Shown: positions 1 through 9,252, numbered from the stretch's first letter. The stretch is DNA of 59,312 nucleotides from Bacillus sp. MM2020_1 (GCA_011250595.1 JAANMP010000027.1:1-59312); one strand, 5' to 3'. The notes: a model not told the origin generated them from the letters alone. Translations and numbers: made by a program.

Positions 1-67
1 GTATATTATTATGTAAGTGTGAAATTGGAGTATAAAAATTTGAACATATGTTATAGGGGGAAATTAA

Positions 68-1606
68 ATGGATCAAACGATAAAAAAGACTAACAAACCA
101 CCGTATGGCGTTCTTGCCGTACTGATTATCGGAGCTTTTATTGCATTTTTAAATAACACATTATTAAATATTGCACTGCCTTCGATTATGACCGACTTAA
201 AAATTGACCCATCAACGGGTCAATGGTTGATAACTGGTTTTATGCTAGTAAATGGAATTCTGATTCCATTATCAGCATTTTTAATTCAAAAATTTTCTGT
301 CCGGCAGTTATTCCTGGCAGCCATGCTTTTATTTACTTTAGGAACTGTATTAGCCGGCTTTGCACATGCCTTTCCACTATTATTATCCGGGCGGATGATT
401 CAGGCTTCCGGATCAGCGATTATGATGCCGTTGTTAATGAATGTTATGTTAACAAGTTTTCCAGTCGAAAAACGGGGAGTTGCAATGGGTGTTTTTGGGC
501 TAGTTTTAATGTTTGCTCCGGCAATTGGACCGACTTTATCGGGCTGGATTATTGAACACTATGACTGGAGAATGCTCTTCCATTTTGTTACACCAATTGC
601 AATTCTCGTCGTATTGCTTGGCTTTTTCTTACTTAAAGATAAAAAAGATAAAGTTGATATTCGACTTGATTTCTTATCTGTGGTGTTATCAAGCATAGGT
701 TTTGGCGGAATACTTTATGGATTCAGTTCAGCCGGTAAAGATGGATGGGATAGTCCGCAGGTATATGGGACGCTTGCTGTTGGGATCATTTCATTGGTAA
801 CATTTATATTGCGTCAATTAAGTCAAGAACGACCACTTCTTAACTTCCGGATTTATAAATATCCCATGTTTGCATTATCTTCCGCTATTTCAATGGTAGT
901 TACAATGGCGATGTTTTCAGGGATGCTTCTTCTACCGATTTATGTCCAAAATATTCGTGGGATTTCACCAATGGATGCGGGCTTATTGTTATTGCCGGGG
1001 GCGATCCTGATGGCGATCATGATGCCTGTTACGGGTAAATTATTTGATAAATTCGGCGGCCGTGCTTTAGCAATCATTGGTTTAGCAATTACAGTTATAA
1101 CAAGTTATTTATTTAGTAAATTAACACTTGAAACCACCTATACACATTTAATTATTTTATATACGATTCGAATGTTCGGGATGTCAATGGTTAATATGCC
1201 AGTTACAACTAATGGTTTAAACCAGTTACCGGCACGTTTTTATCCACACGGTACAGCGATGAACAATACGATGTCACAGGTATCCGGTGCGATTGGTACG
1301 GCATTGTTGGTAACAGTAATGACAACCCGTGCGAAAACACATGCCGCAGAACTGATTGAAGCTGCGAAGAAGGTTGTTCCTAATCCTTCTGTAAAAATTA
1401 CGGAAGCGATGCAATTAAAAATGCAGCATGATATTCAAATGAAAGCAATGTTAGAGGGTATTAATGACGCGTTCTTTGTCAGCGTCTTTATCGCTGGTCT
1501 TGCTTTGGTGCTTGCTTTATTTATTAAACGTGCTAAACAAGCGGAAGATCCAGGTGAGGTAAAACCTTCTGCACAAAAGGTTAAAGCGAAGTTAGCTGAG
1601 AATTAA
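68..1606 (+). CDS. DHA2-family MFS multidrug efflux transporter (EmrB/QacA/LmrB type)
   Basis: A 512-residue, almost wholly hydrophobic protein with the length and pattern expected of a 14-helix DHA2 proton antiporter. The N-terminal stretch with NNTLLNIALPSI followed by a GQWLITGFMLVNG loop is typical of EmrB/LmrB proteins, which export hydrophobic drugs across the cell membrane. A GKLFDKFGGR loop lies at the start of the second half. The C-terminus is a charged cytosolic tail. The ATG has an AGGGGG ribosome binding site 7 bases upstream. The gene stands alone and ends at a clear terminator. No neighbouring regulator is visible, so the substrate cannot be inferred. Confidence 0.9.
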   Translation: MDQTIKKTNKPPYGVLAVLIIGAFIAFLNNTLLNIALPSIMTDLKIDPSTGQWLITGFMLVNGILIPLSAFLIQKFSVRQLFLAAMLLFTLGTVLAGFAHAFPLLLSGRMIQASGSAIMMPLLMNVMLTSFPVEKRGVAMGVFGLVLMFAPAIGPTLSGWIIEHYDWRMLFHFVTPIAILVVLLGFFLLKDKKDKVDIRLDFLSVVLSSIGFGGILYGFSSAGKDGWDSPQVYGTLAVGIISLVTFILRQLSQERPLLNFRIYKYPMFALSSAISMVVTMAMFSGMLLLPIYVQNIRGISPMDAGLLLLPGAILMAIMMPVTGKLFDKFGGRALAIIGLAITVITSYLFSKLTLETTYTHLIILYTIRMFGMSMVNMPVTTNGLNQLPARFYPHGTAMNNTMSQVSGAIGTALLVTVMTTRAKTHAAELIEAAKKVVPNPSVKITEAMQLKMQHDIQMKAMLEGINDAFFVSVFIAGLALVLALFIKRAKQAEDPGEVKPSAQKVKAKLAEN

Positions 1607-1616
1607 AAAGTATTTT

Positions 1617-1648
1617 AGAGGTGACTGCAAAGTCACCTCTATTTTTTA
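1617..1648 (+). terminator. Rho-independent terminator after the MFS gene
   Basis: AGAGGTGACT (1617-1626) pairs with AGTCACCTCT (1631-1640) around a 4-base loop, followed by a T-rich tract. Confidence 0.9.
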
Positions 1649-1783
1649 TTTAAAACACATAAACAATATTGAAATGTTTGAAAGTATACTAATAAAGTTT
1701 TTTTGATATAAGAGTACTTAAAAAGTAACGTTTTCTTCCTTTTGCAAGAAAAATAATTCTTATCTAAAAATAACAAAAAAATC

Positions 1784-1821
1784 AGAAAATGATTCTCTAT
1801 TAAGAACTTACGTGATATAAT
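1784..1821 (+). promoter_or_regulatory. Fur-family-like operator and -10 box upstream of the multicopper oxidase
   Basis: AGAAAATGATTCTCT (1784-1798) is a 7-1-7 imperfect palindrome. It matches 10 of 14 positions of the Fur consensus TGATAATNATTATCA and shares the AAT-N-ATT core of the Fur, PerR and Zur boxes. A TATAAT lies at 1816-1821, placing the palindrome where the -35 region would be, as expected for repression. No good -35 hexamer is visible. The rest of the 309-base gap (1607-1915) holds the MFS terminator and AT-rich DNA. Which Fur-family member binds, if any, cannot be told. Confidence 0.4.
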
Positions 1822-1902
1822 TTACCCATGATGAACCTTTTTCACAGCAGATAGAGTACTAAATAAAAGACGATAAGGCTCATTATAAAAAATCAGGGAG
1901 AG

Positions 1903-1923
1903 ATGCTGATGCCTTATGTTTAA
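1903..1923 (+). other. Possible 6-codon leader ORF overlapping the multicopper oxidase start
   Basis: ATGCTGATGCCTTATGTTTAA encodes MLMPYV. It sits just behind a GGGAG motif (1896-1900), and its stop codon overlaps the first codons of the oxidase in another frame. The oxidase ATG (1916) is 15 bases from the same motif, rather far for direct initiation. The mini-ORF could therefore couple translation, but this may be chance. Confidence 0.2.
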
Positions 1924-4900
1924 GTTTAAGAAGCTGAGAAAAGTCGGTCGGTCGGTGCAAATTGTCTTGGTCGCGGGACTGTTAATCGTTTCCACATTAG
2001 GAGGCACTACAAAATTAGAAGCTGCAATGGGAGGGATGGATTCAGGAGTTACACCGGACTATTACGGAACTCCTAACTATGCGAATAGCCAGTTACCTGA
2101 ACTAGATACGGATGGAAAGGTAATTCCAGGGACGGGAATTCGCAAATTTGTTGACTCTTTACCAGGTCTAGGGATAGAGAACAAAAATAATCTTGGTCAG
2201 TACATTCCAGTAGCGGTTCCAGACACAACTACCTACCCAGGCTCAGATTACTATGAAATCTCTCTTGTACAGTATACCGAGCAATTACATAGTGATTTGG
2301 AGCCTACAACTCTTAGAGGTTATAAGCAAACCAATACGAAGGACCCAACAGTTAGTGTGCCAAATTACTTTGGTCCAATGATCATTGCCCAAAAAGATCG
2401 TCCAGTTCGGGTTAAATTTACAAATGAATTGCCAACTGGAAGTGGCGGAGATTTGTTCCTGCCTGTTGACACATCGTTAATGGGAGCTGGAATGACTCCA
2501 GATGGGAAGAGTATGTATACGCAAAACCGCGCCACACTGCATTTACATGGAGGAATAACACCGTGGATTAGTGATGGGACTCCGCACCAATGGATTACAC
2601 CTGTAGGGGAGAACACGGACTATCCAAAGGGTGTAAGTGTGAAAAATGTCCCGGATATGCCTGATCCAGGACCGGGGTCAATGACGTTCTTTTATTCGAA
2701 CCAACAAAGTGCAAGGGTGATGTTTTACCACGACCATAGCTTAGGTCTTACACGCTTGAATGTATACGCGGGAGAAGCAGGCGGATATCTTATTCGTGAT
2801 AAGGTAGAGCAAGACCTAATTGATCAGGGAGTTATTCCTAAAGATGAAATTCCTTTATTTATTCAAGATAAAACGTTTGTACCAACAGATAATCAGCTAT
2901 TGGCCACCGATCCAACCTGGGATAAGACCAAATGGGGAGGACAAGGGAACCTATGGTTTCCACATGTCTATATGCCTAACCAAAATCCTTATGATCTCAC
3001 TGGTTCTAATCCATTTGGCCGCTGGGATTATGGTCCCTGGTTCTGGCCGCCCAATACTGGTTTGAAAAATGGACCTGTAGCGAATCCATTGTATGGGCAG
3101 GAAGGCCAGCCGCCAATGATTCCGGGAACTCCGAATGTGTCTACCGTACCCGAAGCATTTATGGATACACCCGTGATAAATGGAACAGCCTACCCAACTC
3201 TCACGGTTGATCCAAAGGCGTACAGATTCCGGGTTTTAAATGCATCTAACGATCGTTTTTGGAACCTTCAGTTCTATAAAGCTAAATCAAATGGTGATAT
3301 GTGGAACGCAGACGGCACTTTAAAAGATGGTGATGTTGGTGAGGTTCCAATGGTCGATGCGGTACGGAATGCTAGCTATCCTGCCACTTGGCCACATGAT
3401 GGCAGGGATGGTGGAGTTCCGGATCCTGCAGCAGCAGGACCTAAGATGATTCAAATCGGAAATGAAAGTGGTTTTATACCTCAAGTAGCAGAACTGGCAA
3501 ATCAGCCGATAGATTATGAATATGGACGTCGAAGCATTACTGTACTAAACGTGTCCAGTAAAACATTATTCTTGGCACCTGCCGAAAGGGCAGATGTAGT
3601 CGTCGATTTTAGTAAATATGCAGGTCAAACTCTCATTCTATATAACGATTCCCCAGCACCTGTACCAGCATTTGACCCACGTTACGATTACTATACTGGT
3701 GATGAAGATCAATCTATTACTGGTGAAAATACTGGGGGGGCACCTTCGACCCAACCTGGATATGGACCAAACACACGCACGATCATGCAAATTAAAGTGG
3801 CAGATGTACCGAATACACCAGACACAACTCAAATTACCTTAGATAAGTTAAAAACTGAAATTCCGAAAGCGTTTAAAGCTGGACAGAACCCGATTCTTGT
3901 ACCGGAAGATAAGTGGGTCAATATTCAAGATAATTCCACAACCTTTACGCCGATTGGAGATACTACTCCATTAACATTAGATATTCAGCCAAAGGCTATC
4001 GCTGAAGAATTTGAGCAAGTTTTTGGACGTATGAATGGAACACTTGGAGTAGAAATGCCAAATACTAACTTCCAGAATCAAACGACCATCATGCTGGGAT
4101 ATGTAGATCCATCTACTGAAATCTTAAAAGATTCGATGACTCCGTTGACACCAAAAGCAGGGGACGGAACTCAAATATGGAAGATCACACATAACGGGGT
4201 AGACACCCATGCTATGCACTTCCATCTCTTTGATGTACAGTTGGTTAACCGTGTTGGTTGGGATGGATCCATTCGATTCCCGGATGCCAATGAAAGAGGA
4301 TGGAAAGATACCGTAAGGATGAATCCGTTAGAGGATTGTATTGTAGCTCTCAGACCAGTGGCTCCGAAAACCACTTTTGGTATCCCAGATAGTATTCGTC
4401 TTCTTGATCCAACCATGCCGGCTGGTACTACAACACAATTCATGGGAATCGATCCGAAAACCGGTAATCCTATGACTGTAAAGAACGAGATGACAAATTT
4501 CGGTTGGGAATATGTGTGGCATTGCCATTTGTTAGGGCATGAAGAAAATGACATGATGCGTGCGATGATCTTTAACATTGAACGTGTAAAGCCGACAGCA
4601 TCAACCTTACAAGGCACAAGAACTAATGGCGGGGAAGTGAACCTAAGCTGGACGGATCCTACAATGGTAGATAATCCAGACACATTGGGGAATCCGTCAA
4701 ATGAGATTGGCTACAATGTAATGCGTGCAGTGGTAACAAACGGTATTGTAGGTGCATACAGTCAAATTGGCACCACCTTAGCAAACCACACAAGCTATAT
4801 TGATACTACTATTGATGCTAATACAAGTTATAGCTACAAGATTACTAGCTTTAATGCTGAAGGGGAAACGACTTCAAATGCACTATCCACACCTGGGCTT

Positions 4901-5770
4901 CCAATGGCACCATCTAATCTTAAAGCTGTTCAATCTGGTTCGGATGCAGTTGTAACTTGGACAGATAATGCCGTAAATGAAACTAGTTTTGCTTTAGAGC
5001 GGTCAACAGACGGTGTCAATTTTACGGTTTTGGCTACTCCAAATAGTGCAAACGATACAGGCACCGTAAGTTACACGGATACAACGGTAAAACCTGGAAC
5101 CTATACTTATCGGGTGAAGGCGTTAAATGGATCATTAGAATCCAGTTATTCGAATTTAGCCAATGTAACAATTATTTCAGTTCCGCCGGTCAATTCACCA
5201 GCTGCACCAACTAATTTAAGTGCAACGCTTCAATCAGGACCAAAAATAAATTTATCCTGGAGGGATAACGCCAGCAATGAAACAGGCTTTACCGTAGAAC
5301 GTGCAACCAATGGTGGCAATTATACTGTCATAGCCAACCCTGGTCGAAAAAATAATACAGGAACTGTTACCTATACTGATTCAACCGTTCAGACAGGAAA
5401 TAGTTATACCTATCGGGTAAAGGCAATGAACGGAACTGTTTCTTCAGCCTATTCTAATGCTACTTCAACAATAAGTGTACCTGTTATACCTTCAGCACCA
5501 ACAGGATTACAGGTGTCTGCCTCAAGAAGTGGGGGGAATGATACGGTGACTATGAATTGGAGTAAACCAGCGGGAAGCATAACCAGCTATGTCGTTCAGT
5601 ATGCAACGAATTCCACATTCACGCAGAATGTTACAACTAGTACTGTAACCACTACTACATTTGTCCAATCAGGATTTACGAGAAACAGAACTTACTATTT
5701 AAGAGTACAGGCGGTAAATCAAAGCGGTTCATCCCCTTGGTCGAATTCAGTAAGTGTTAGAACACCGTAA
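1916..5770 (+). CDS. Secreted multicopper oxidase with four C-terminal fibronectin type III domains
   Basis: A 1284-residue exported protein. Residues 1-37 form a signal peptide: a basic start, a hydrophobic core, and a likely cleavage near LEAA. All four copper-binding motifs are intact: H209/H211 (HLHGG), H272/H274 (FYHDH), H765/H768/H770 (HAMHFH) and the HCH motif H869-C870-H871 with H875 and axial M880. It should oxidise a substrate (metal, phenolic or bilirubin-like) with reduction of O2 to water at the T1 and trinuclear sites. Four fibronectin III repeats follow at about 890-992, 995-1085, 1087-1187 and 1188-1284, probably for binding cell wall or polymer. It is far longer than CotA laccases (~510 residues). 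No upstream in-frame extension is possible because of a TGA at 1907. Confidence 0.88.
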   Translation: MFKFKKLRKVGRSVQIVLVAGLLIVSTLGGTTKLEAAMGGMDSGVTPDYYGTPNYANSQLPELDTDGKVIPGTGIRKFVDSLPGLGIENKNNLGQYIPVAVPDTTTYPGSDYYEISLVQYTEQLHSDLEPTTLRGYKQTNTKDPTVSVPNYFGPMIIAQKDRPVRVKFTNELPTGSGGDLFLPVDTSLMGAGMTPDGKSMYTQNRATLHLHGGITPWISDGTPHQWITPVGENTDYPKGVSVKNVPDMPDPGPGSMTFFYSNQQSARVMFYHDHSLGLTRLNVYAGEAGGYLIRDKVEQDLIDQGVIPKDEIPLFIQDKTFVPTDNQLLATDPTWDKTKWGGQGNLWFPHVYMPNQNPYDLTGSNPFGRWDYGPWFWPPNTGLKNGPVANPLYGQEGQPPMIPGTPNVSTVPEAFMDTPVINGTAYPTLTVDPKAYRFRVLNASNDRFWNLQFYKAKSNGDMWNADGTLKDGDVGEVPMVDAVRNASYPATWPHDGRDGGVPDPAAAGPKMIQIGNESGFIPQVAELANQPIDYEYGRRSITVLNVSSKTLFLAPAERADVVVDFSKYAGQTLILYNDSPAPVPAFDPRYDYYTGDEDQSITGENTGGAPSTQPGYGPNTRTIMQIKVADVPNTPDTTQITLDKLKTEIPKAFKAGQNPILVPEDKWVNIQDNSTTFTPIGDTTPLTLDIQPKAIAEEFEQVFGRMNGTLGVEMPNTNFQNQTTIMLGYVDPSTEILKDSMTPLTPKAGDGTQIWKITHNGVDTHAMHFHLFDVQLVNRVGWDGSIRFPDANERGWKDTVRMNPLEDCIVALRPVAPKTTFGIPDSIRLLDPTMPAGTTTQFMGIDPKTGNPMTVKNEMTNFGWEYVWHCHLLGHEENDMMRAMIFNIERVKPTASTLQGTRTNGGEVNLSWTDPTMVDNPDTLGNPSNEIGYNVMRAVVTNGIVGAYSQIGTTLANHTSYIDTTIDANTSYSYKITSFNAEGETTSNALSTPGLPMAPSNLKAVQSGSDAVVTWTDNAVNETSFALERSTDGVNFTVLATPNSANDTGTVSYTDTTVKPGTYTYRVKALNGSLESSYSNLANVTIISVPPVNSPAAPTNLSATLQSGPKINLSWRDNASNETGFTVERATNGGNYTVIANPGRKNNTGTVTYTDSTVQTGNSYTYRVKAMNGTVSSAYSNATSTISVPVIPSAPTGLQVSASRSGGNDTVTMNWSKPAGSITSYVVQYATNSTFTQNVTTSTVTTTTFVQSGFTRNRTYYLRVQAVNQSGSSPWSNSVSVRTP

Positions 5771-5807
5771 TAGATTACAAGGACGACCTTGGAAAAACGA
5801 CCGGCCC

Positions 5808-5851
5808 TAGGAGTACTACAGTTTAATATATAAGAGAATTGTAGTCTCCTA
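5808..5851. repeat. Imperfect inverted repeat between the oxidase and the following gene
   Basis: TAGGAGTACTACA (5808-5820) pairs with TGTAGTCTCCTA (5840-5851), 12 base pairs with one bulged T and a 19-base loop. It is followed by CGGGGGG, not a T run, so it is a poor terminator. It could be a processing or stability structure, or an operator for the downstream gene. Confidence 0.5.
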
Positions 5852-5900
5852 CGGGGGGAACACAAACTAATTAGTAAGTAGCAATAAAGGAGGTATATGA

Positions 5901-6410
5901 ATGAGAAAAAGACTTCTCAAAGTTACTTCGATCATAGCAGTCATTCTAATTTTGGGTACAGCTGTGATGGTATGGCAAAATCATTCTGCACTAGCCAAGA
6001 AACAAGATGCAAATGTGAAAATATCTGCGGCGGAAAGAATGGCTAAATATTCTTTTAAGACGAAACAAAACACAGATTCAACCGTCCGAAAAAGCCGATT
6101 GAGCCAAATAAATGTGGTGAGTGAAGCAGCTAATATTCTTAATGTTCTTCCCATAAACATCATGGAGGAAATGGCGAAAGGAAAAACATTAGTACAAATT
6201 GCCAAAGACAAAGGAATGTCAAAAACCAAGTTTTTAAAGGAATTAACCGCATTAGATACGAAGAACATAGATCATGCTGTTAGCTCTGGAACAATTTCAA
6301 CAACACAGGGAGCTGCATTGAAGGAAGGCCAAAAAGACCGTTTATCTCACAGCCTGATGCTTGAAGCCGTCGATGTCAACGATCATAAAGCAATGGATAT
6401 GAACCATTAG
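5901..6410 (+). CDS. Exported or membrane-anchored protein of unknown function
   Basis: A 169-residue protein not recognised at family level. Residues 8-25 form a hydrophobic segment after a basic start (MRKRLLK), followed by ALAKKQ, which fits a signal peptide or N-terminal anchor. The middle (about residues 75-115) contains ILNVLPINIMEEMAKGKTL followed by an IAKDKGMSKTKFLKEL helix. This resembles the LNxxPxxIxxELxxGKTLxxIA repeats of secreted hypothetical proteins in Bacillaceae. The C-terminus is rich in His, Asp and Met (NDHKAMDMNH), which could bind metal. It lies 130 bases after the oxidase and before a terminator, so it may serve the same extracytoplasmic process. AAAGGAGG precedes the ATG. 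Confidence 0.75.
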   Translation: MRKRLLKVTSIIAVILILGTAVMVWQNHSALAKKQDANVKISAAERMAKYSFKTKQNTDSTVRKSRLSQINVVSEAANILNVLPINIMEEMAKGKTLVQIAKDKGMSKTKFLKELTALDTKNIDHAVSSGTISTTQGAALKEGQKDRLSHSLMLEAVDVNDHKAMDMNH

Positions 6411-6422
6411 ACAATTATCAAC

Positions 6423-6456
6423 GGGGTGACATTTTGACGTCACCTCTATTTTTTTG
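6423..6456 (+). terminator. Rho-independent terminator
   Basis: GGGGTGAC (6423-6430) pairs with GTCACCTC (6439-6446), then TATTTTTTTG. Its 3' arm and tail (GTCACCTCTATTTTTT) are identical to the terminator at 1617-1648. Confidence 0.85.
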
Positions 6457-6522
6457 TTTCTGCTCATTTTATAGTAGAATAAGGTTATCAAAGAACAGCT
6501 ATTTTTAGGAGGAGTTTTTTTC

Positions 6523-7125
6523 ATGATAAAAGATCATATCCAACAATACATATTAGAGCAACAATCCATTCAAAAGTCAGAGACAATAACACTTTTTAAA
6601 GAAGAAAAAGAATATCTTGAAAAAAACAAACTTTTAGATAATCTTCAACTGGTAGAAAAGGACCCCAGTGTCCGCTTCGCAGACGCATACGTTGAGCGTT
6701 GCGATAAAGAAACAGAAAACATGATTAAGAACGAGACATCTTCATTTTTAAATCAGAGGCTTGATTACTTGAAGAGGCATAAAAATGAGTTTATCTATTT
6801 AGAATCCAGTTGGTTTGATCTCATTGGTGTCGAGGCAGTTTCTGTCGAGGCCGACGATGTTTTCGGAACCTATGATGTCATGTTAGGTTTAAAGCTGCAA
6901 AAGAAGTTTGAAAAAGTATTAAAGGATAATTTGAACAGCCAATTACACGGAGATGAAGCAAAATTCGACTTAATGTTCAGCCTTGAAGACGGCTTATGGA
7001 ATTTGAATTTTGCCTTAAATTATGTGGAAGGTTTTAACGAAGATATAACAATAGGTGAGGCGTTCCAGCTCATTTATCGCTTCCTATTTCAGTTGGTAGA
7101 AGCGGTTGAAGGGGAACGTAAGTAA
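6523..7125 (+). CDS. Conserved cytosolic protein of unknown function (200 residues)
   Basis: A soluble, charged, mostly alpha-helical protein with no signal peptide or membrane segment. The N-terminal half (1-90) is rich in Lys and Glu and likely coiled coil. The C-terminal half contains SLEDGLWNLNFALNYVEGF and a hydrophobic ending helix. No catalytic motif is recognisable. A strong AGGAGGAG lies upstream of the ATG. It has its own transcription unit between two terminators and faces the minus-strand gene at 7165. Confidence 0.75.
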   Translation: MIKDHIQQYILEQQSIQKSETITLFKEEKEYLEKNKLLDNLQLVEKDPSVRFADAYVERCDKETENMIKNETSSFLNQRLDYLKRHKNEFIYLESSWFDLIGVEAVSVEADDVFGTYDVMLGLKLQKKFEKVLKDNLNSQLHGDEAKFDLMFSLEDGLWNLNFALNYVEGFNEDITIGEAFQLIYRFLFQLVEAVEGERK

Positions 7126-7137
7126 GCGGATGCTAAA

Positions 7138-7158
7138 AGGGAGGTTTCACCCCTCCCT
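7138..7158. terminator. Convergent hairpin terminator
   Basis: AGGGAGG (7138-7144) pairs with CCTCCCT (7152-7158). Only the minus strand continues into a short TTTT, so it best serves the minus-strand gene at 7165-7464. The plus-strand gene may use it weakly. Confidence 0.6.
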
Positions 7159-7164
7159 AAAATG

Positions 7165-7464
7165 TCAACTAAAATTCTGATCCGATATCGATATCGCAGA
7201 ACCCGTTGATGTATGCTCGTTTACCCATGCAAGTGAGGTTTCCGATACTTGTGACCAGTTAGGTATTTCGTCCTTATGTTGTTCGACCCAGCTCATGCAA
7301 TACTGTGGATCAATATTATAATCGAGGCATTGGGCTAAAAATGCTTGGATTGTGCCTTCGTTGCAATTCTGCCAAGACCTACAAGTATTGCTCCACACAT
7401 TCTCCATCTTCGTTTGTATCGAAACCTCATTAATAAAATTACTAAATTGGAAATCGTTAGGCAT
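7165..7464 (-). CDS. Small protein of unknown function (99 residues)
   Basis: A soluble acidic protein rich in Trp, Asn, Gln and Cys (for example CRSWQNCN and YCMSWVEQH). No family is recognised. AAGGAGGAG is correctly spaced before the ATG on the minus strand, which argues that it is a genuine gene. It is convergent with the 6523 gene. The 281 bases upstream, up to the start of the next plus-strand gene at 7746, are AT-rich and hold no other supported gene. Confidence 0.65.
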   Translation of the reverse strand: MPNDFQFSNFINEVSIQTKMENVWSNTCRSWQNCNEGTIQAFLAQCLDYNIDPQYCMSWVEQHKDEIPNWSQVSETSLAWVNEHTSTGSAISISDQNFS

Positions 7465-7745
7465 CTAAGCTCCTCCTTAAAAAAATTCACACTTTTAAGT
7501 ATGTCCAACGAGAAAATATTTGAACAAAGAAACAGTTTTTATTTATTATATTGTTAACTTTATCGTTATTTTCCATAATTACCTTTTAAGTTTTGTAGTA
7601 TTCTTTTTATACTTATACAAAAAGGTAAAATTATACTTATGTGGATTAATATTCTCCATTATTCCCGGTGGTTGTGCAATAATCTTAATAAAGCCGATTA
7701 TTATTGCAATTTCAGTTAAATGGCAGGGTCGAAAGGGGACTAGTT

Positions 7746-8423
7746 GTGAAGAACAGAAAGAAAACAGCCGTGATTCTAGGTGCTACAGGACTAGTAGGAA
7801 ATGAATTAGTAAATATCCTCATCCAACAACAAAAATACGAAAAGGTACATTTGTTAGTTCGGAGACCGCCTGATAGCCACGATCCTGTATGTGAAGTACA
7901 TGTCGTTGATTTTGAGCAATTTCATACATACAGAGAATTTTTTCAGGTAACAGATGTTTTTTGTTGTTTAGGGACGACCATTAAAAAGGCAAAAAGCAAA
8001 GAAGCCTTTCGAAAAGTAGACTATGAATATCCTGTTGAGGCAGCAAAAATGGCATGTGAAAGTGGAGCAGAGAAATTTCTCATGATTACAGCGATGGGTT
8101 CAAATCCCAAGTCAAGGATTTTTTATAATCAAGTCAAAGGTGAAGTCGAGGAATCTATTAGTAAATTAACTATACCATCTATTCATATTTTCAGACCATC
8201 ATTATTGTTAGGAAAGCGTGAAGAGTTTCGATTCGGTGAAAAAATTGCAGAAAAAGCTAGTATTTTATTAAATTTAATTATGGTCGGCCCATTACGGCCT
8301 TTTAAAGCGATTGAAGCAAAAAACGTCGCAGCAGCAATGGCATCAATGGCCCGAACTGGTAAAAGTGGAGTGAACATTTATCCTTCACATGAGATTGAAC
8401 GAATTGCCAAAGAAAATAATTAA
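7746..8423 (+). CDS. NAD(P)-binding Rossmann protein, atypical SDR of the HTATIP2/TIP30 type
   Basis: Residues 8-20 carry the GATGLVGNELV dinucleotide-binding motif of atypical extended short-chain dehydrogenases. FCCLGTTIKKAKSKEAFRKVDYEYP and HIFRPSLLLGKREEFR are typical of TIP30-like bacterial proteins. It probably binds NADP(H); the substrate is unknown. The start chosen is GTG at 7746, with AGGGG seven bases upstream, giving about 225 residues. A longer reading from 7704 lacks a ribosome binding site. It lies 22 bases before the HemD-like gene, so the two are probably co-transcribed. Confidence 0.8.
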   Translation: MKNRKKTAVILGATGLVGNELVNILIQQQKYEKVHLLVRRPPDSHDPVCEVHVVDFEQFHTYREFFQVTDVFCCLGTTIKKAKSKEAFRKVDYEYPVEAAKMACESGAEKFLMITAMGSNPKSRIFYNQVKGEVEESISKLTIPSIHIFRPSLLLGKREEFRFGEKIAEKASILLNLIMVGPLRPFKAIEAKNVAAAMASMARTGKSGVNIYPSHEIERIAKENN

Positions 8424-8445
8424 TACGAGTTGAGAGGTAAGTGCA

Positions 8446-9252
8446 ATGGAGAATAGTTTAACAGGAAAACGAGTTGTTATCTGCGGTTCGCGCAAATTAG
8501 AAGAAATATGTACATTAATCGAAAAAAAGGGAGGCGTTCCTATCGTCCGAACCCTCCAAGGGACTGTATTTTTTGCAGACAAGGAAGTGGAACCTGATTT
8601 ACTCAAATTTGTGCAAACAGGTGCCGATTGGGTGATTTTCACGACTGGTATTGGCTTTGAGGCACTTGTCAATATAGCAGAAAAGCTTGGATTGGGAGAT
8701 TCATATTTAAAGAATATACGTGAAGCAAAAGTAGCATCCAGAGGATATAAGACATTGTCTGCTTTAAAAAAATATGAACTTAAACCCATCGTGGTTGCTG
8801 AAGATGGCACAACCAAAGGATTAGTACAAGCACTCGAAAGCATTGATTTCTCTGGTAAAAGAGTAATGTTGCAGCTACACGGGGAAACAGCACCGCTGTT
8901 AACAAAATTTCTTGAAGTTCGTGGGGCAACAGTGCAGAAGATACTTCCATATCAACATATTGCTCCTGTGAACGAGACTGTTGCCATGTTGTGCAAAGAA
9001 CTTCAGACAAATGATTGTGACGCTGTATGCTTTACAACTGCCACCCAGGTCCGATCACTTTTTGACTTTGCAAGAGAACATAAAATTTTCACAGATCTTA
9101 TTGCTTTGTTTAATGAAAGGGTTGTAGCAGTTGCAGTTGGAAAAGTGACCGAGGCAGCGTTAAAGGAAGAAGGTATTAATCGGGTCGTGGTTCCTGAAAA
9201 TGAAAGAATGGGTGCAATGGTTGTCCAATTGGCAAAATATTATCAAAGTTAA
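8446..9252 (+). CDS. hemD: Uroporphyrinogen-III synthase family protein (stand-alone HemD-like)
   Basis: A 268-residue two-lobed HemD protein. The first lobe includes VVICGSRKLEEICTLIEKKGG, the middle VMLQLHGE, and the second lobe CDAVCFTTATQVRSLFDFA and VVAVAVGKVTEAAL. The family cyclises hydroxymethylbilane to uroporphyrinogen III in haem synthesis. The usual Bacillus hemAXCDBL neighbours are absent, so this is either a second HemD or one recruited to another tetrapyrrole or thiol-related task. It follows a TIP30-like gene and ends at a terminator. GAGAGG precedes the ATG. Confidence 0.82.
   Translation: MENSLTGKRVVICGSRKLEEICTLIEKKGGVPIVRTLQGTVFFADKEVEPDLLKFVQTGADWVIFTTGIGFEALVNIAEKLGLGDSYLKNIREAKVASRGYKTLSALKKYELKPIVVAEDGTTKGLVQALESIDFSGKRVMLQLHGETAPLLTKFLEVRGATVQKILPYQHIAPVNETVAMLCKELQTNDCDAVCFTTATQVRSLFDFAREHKIFTDLIALFNERVVAVAVGKVTEAALKEEGINRVVVPENERMGAMVVQLAKYYQS

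Noticed and set aside
4171..4683. Antisense 170-residue frame within the multicopper oxidase gene
   Set aside because: It mirrors the codon pattern of the real gene, lacks a ribosome binding site and has no protein-like features.
7520..7804. Open frame for a hydrophobic 94-residue protein before the TIP30-like gene
   Set aside because: No ribosome binding site, a TTG start, AT-driven hydrophobicity, and its end overlaps the real gene in another frame.
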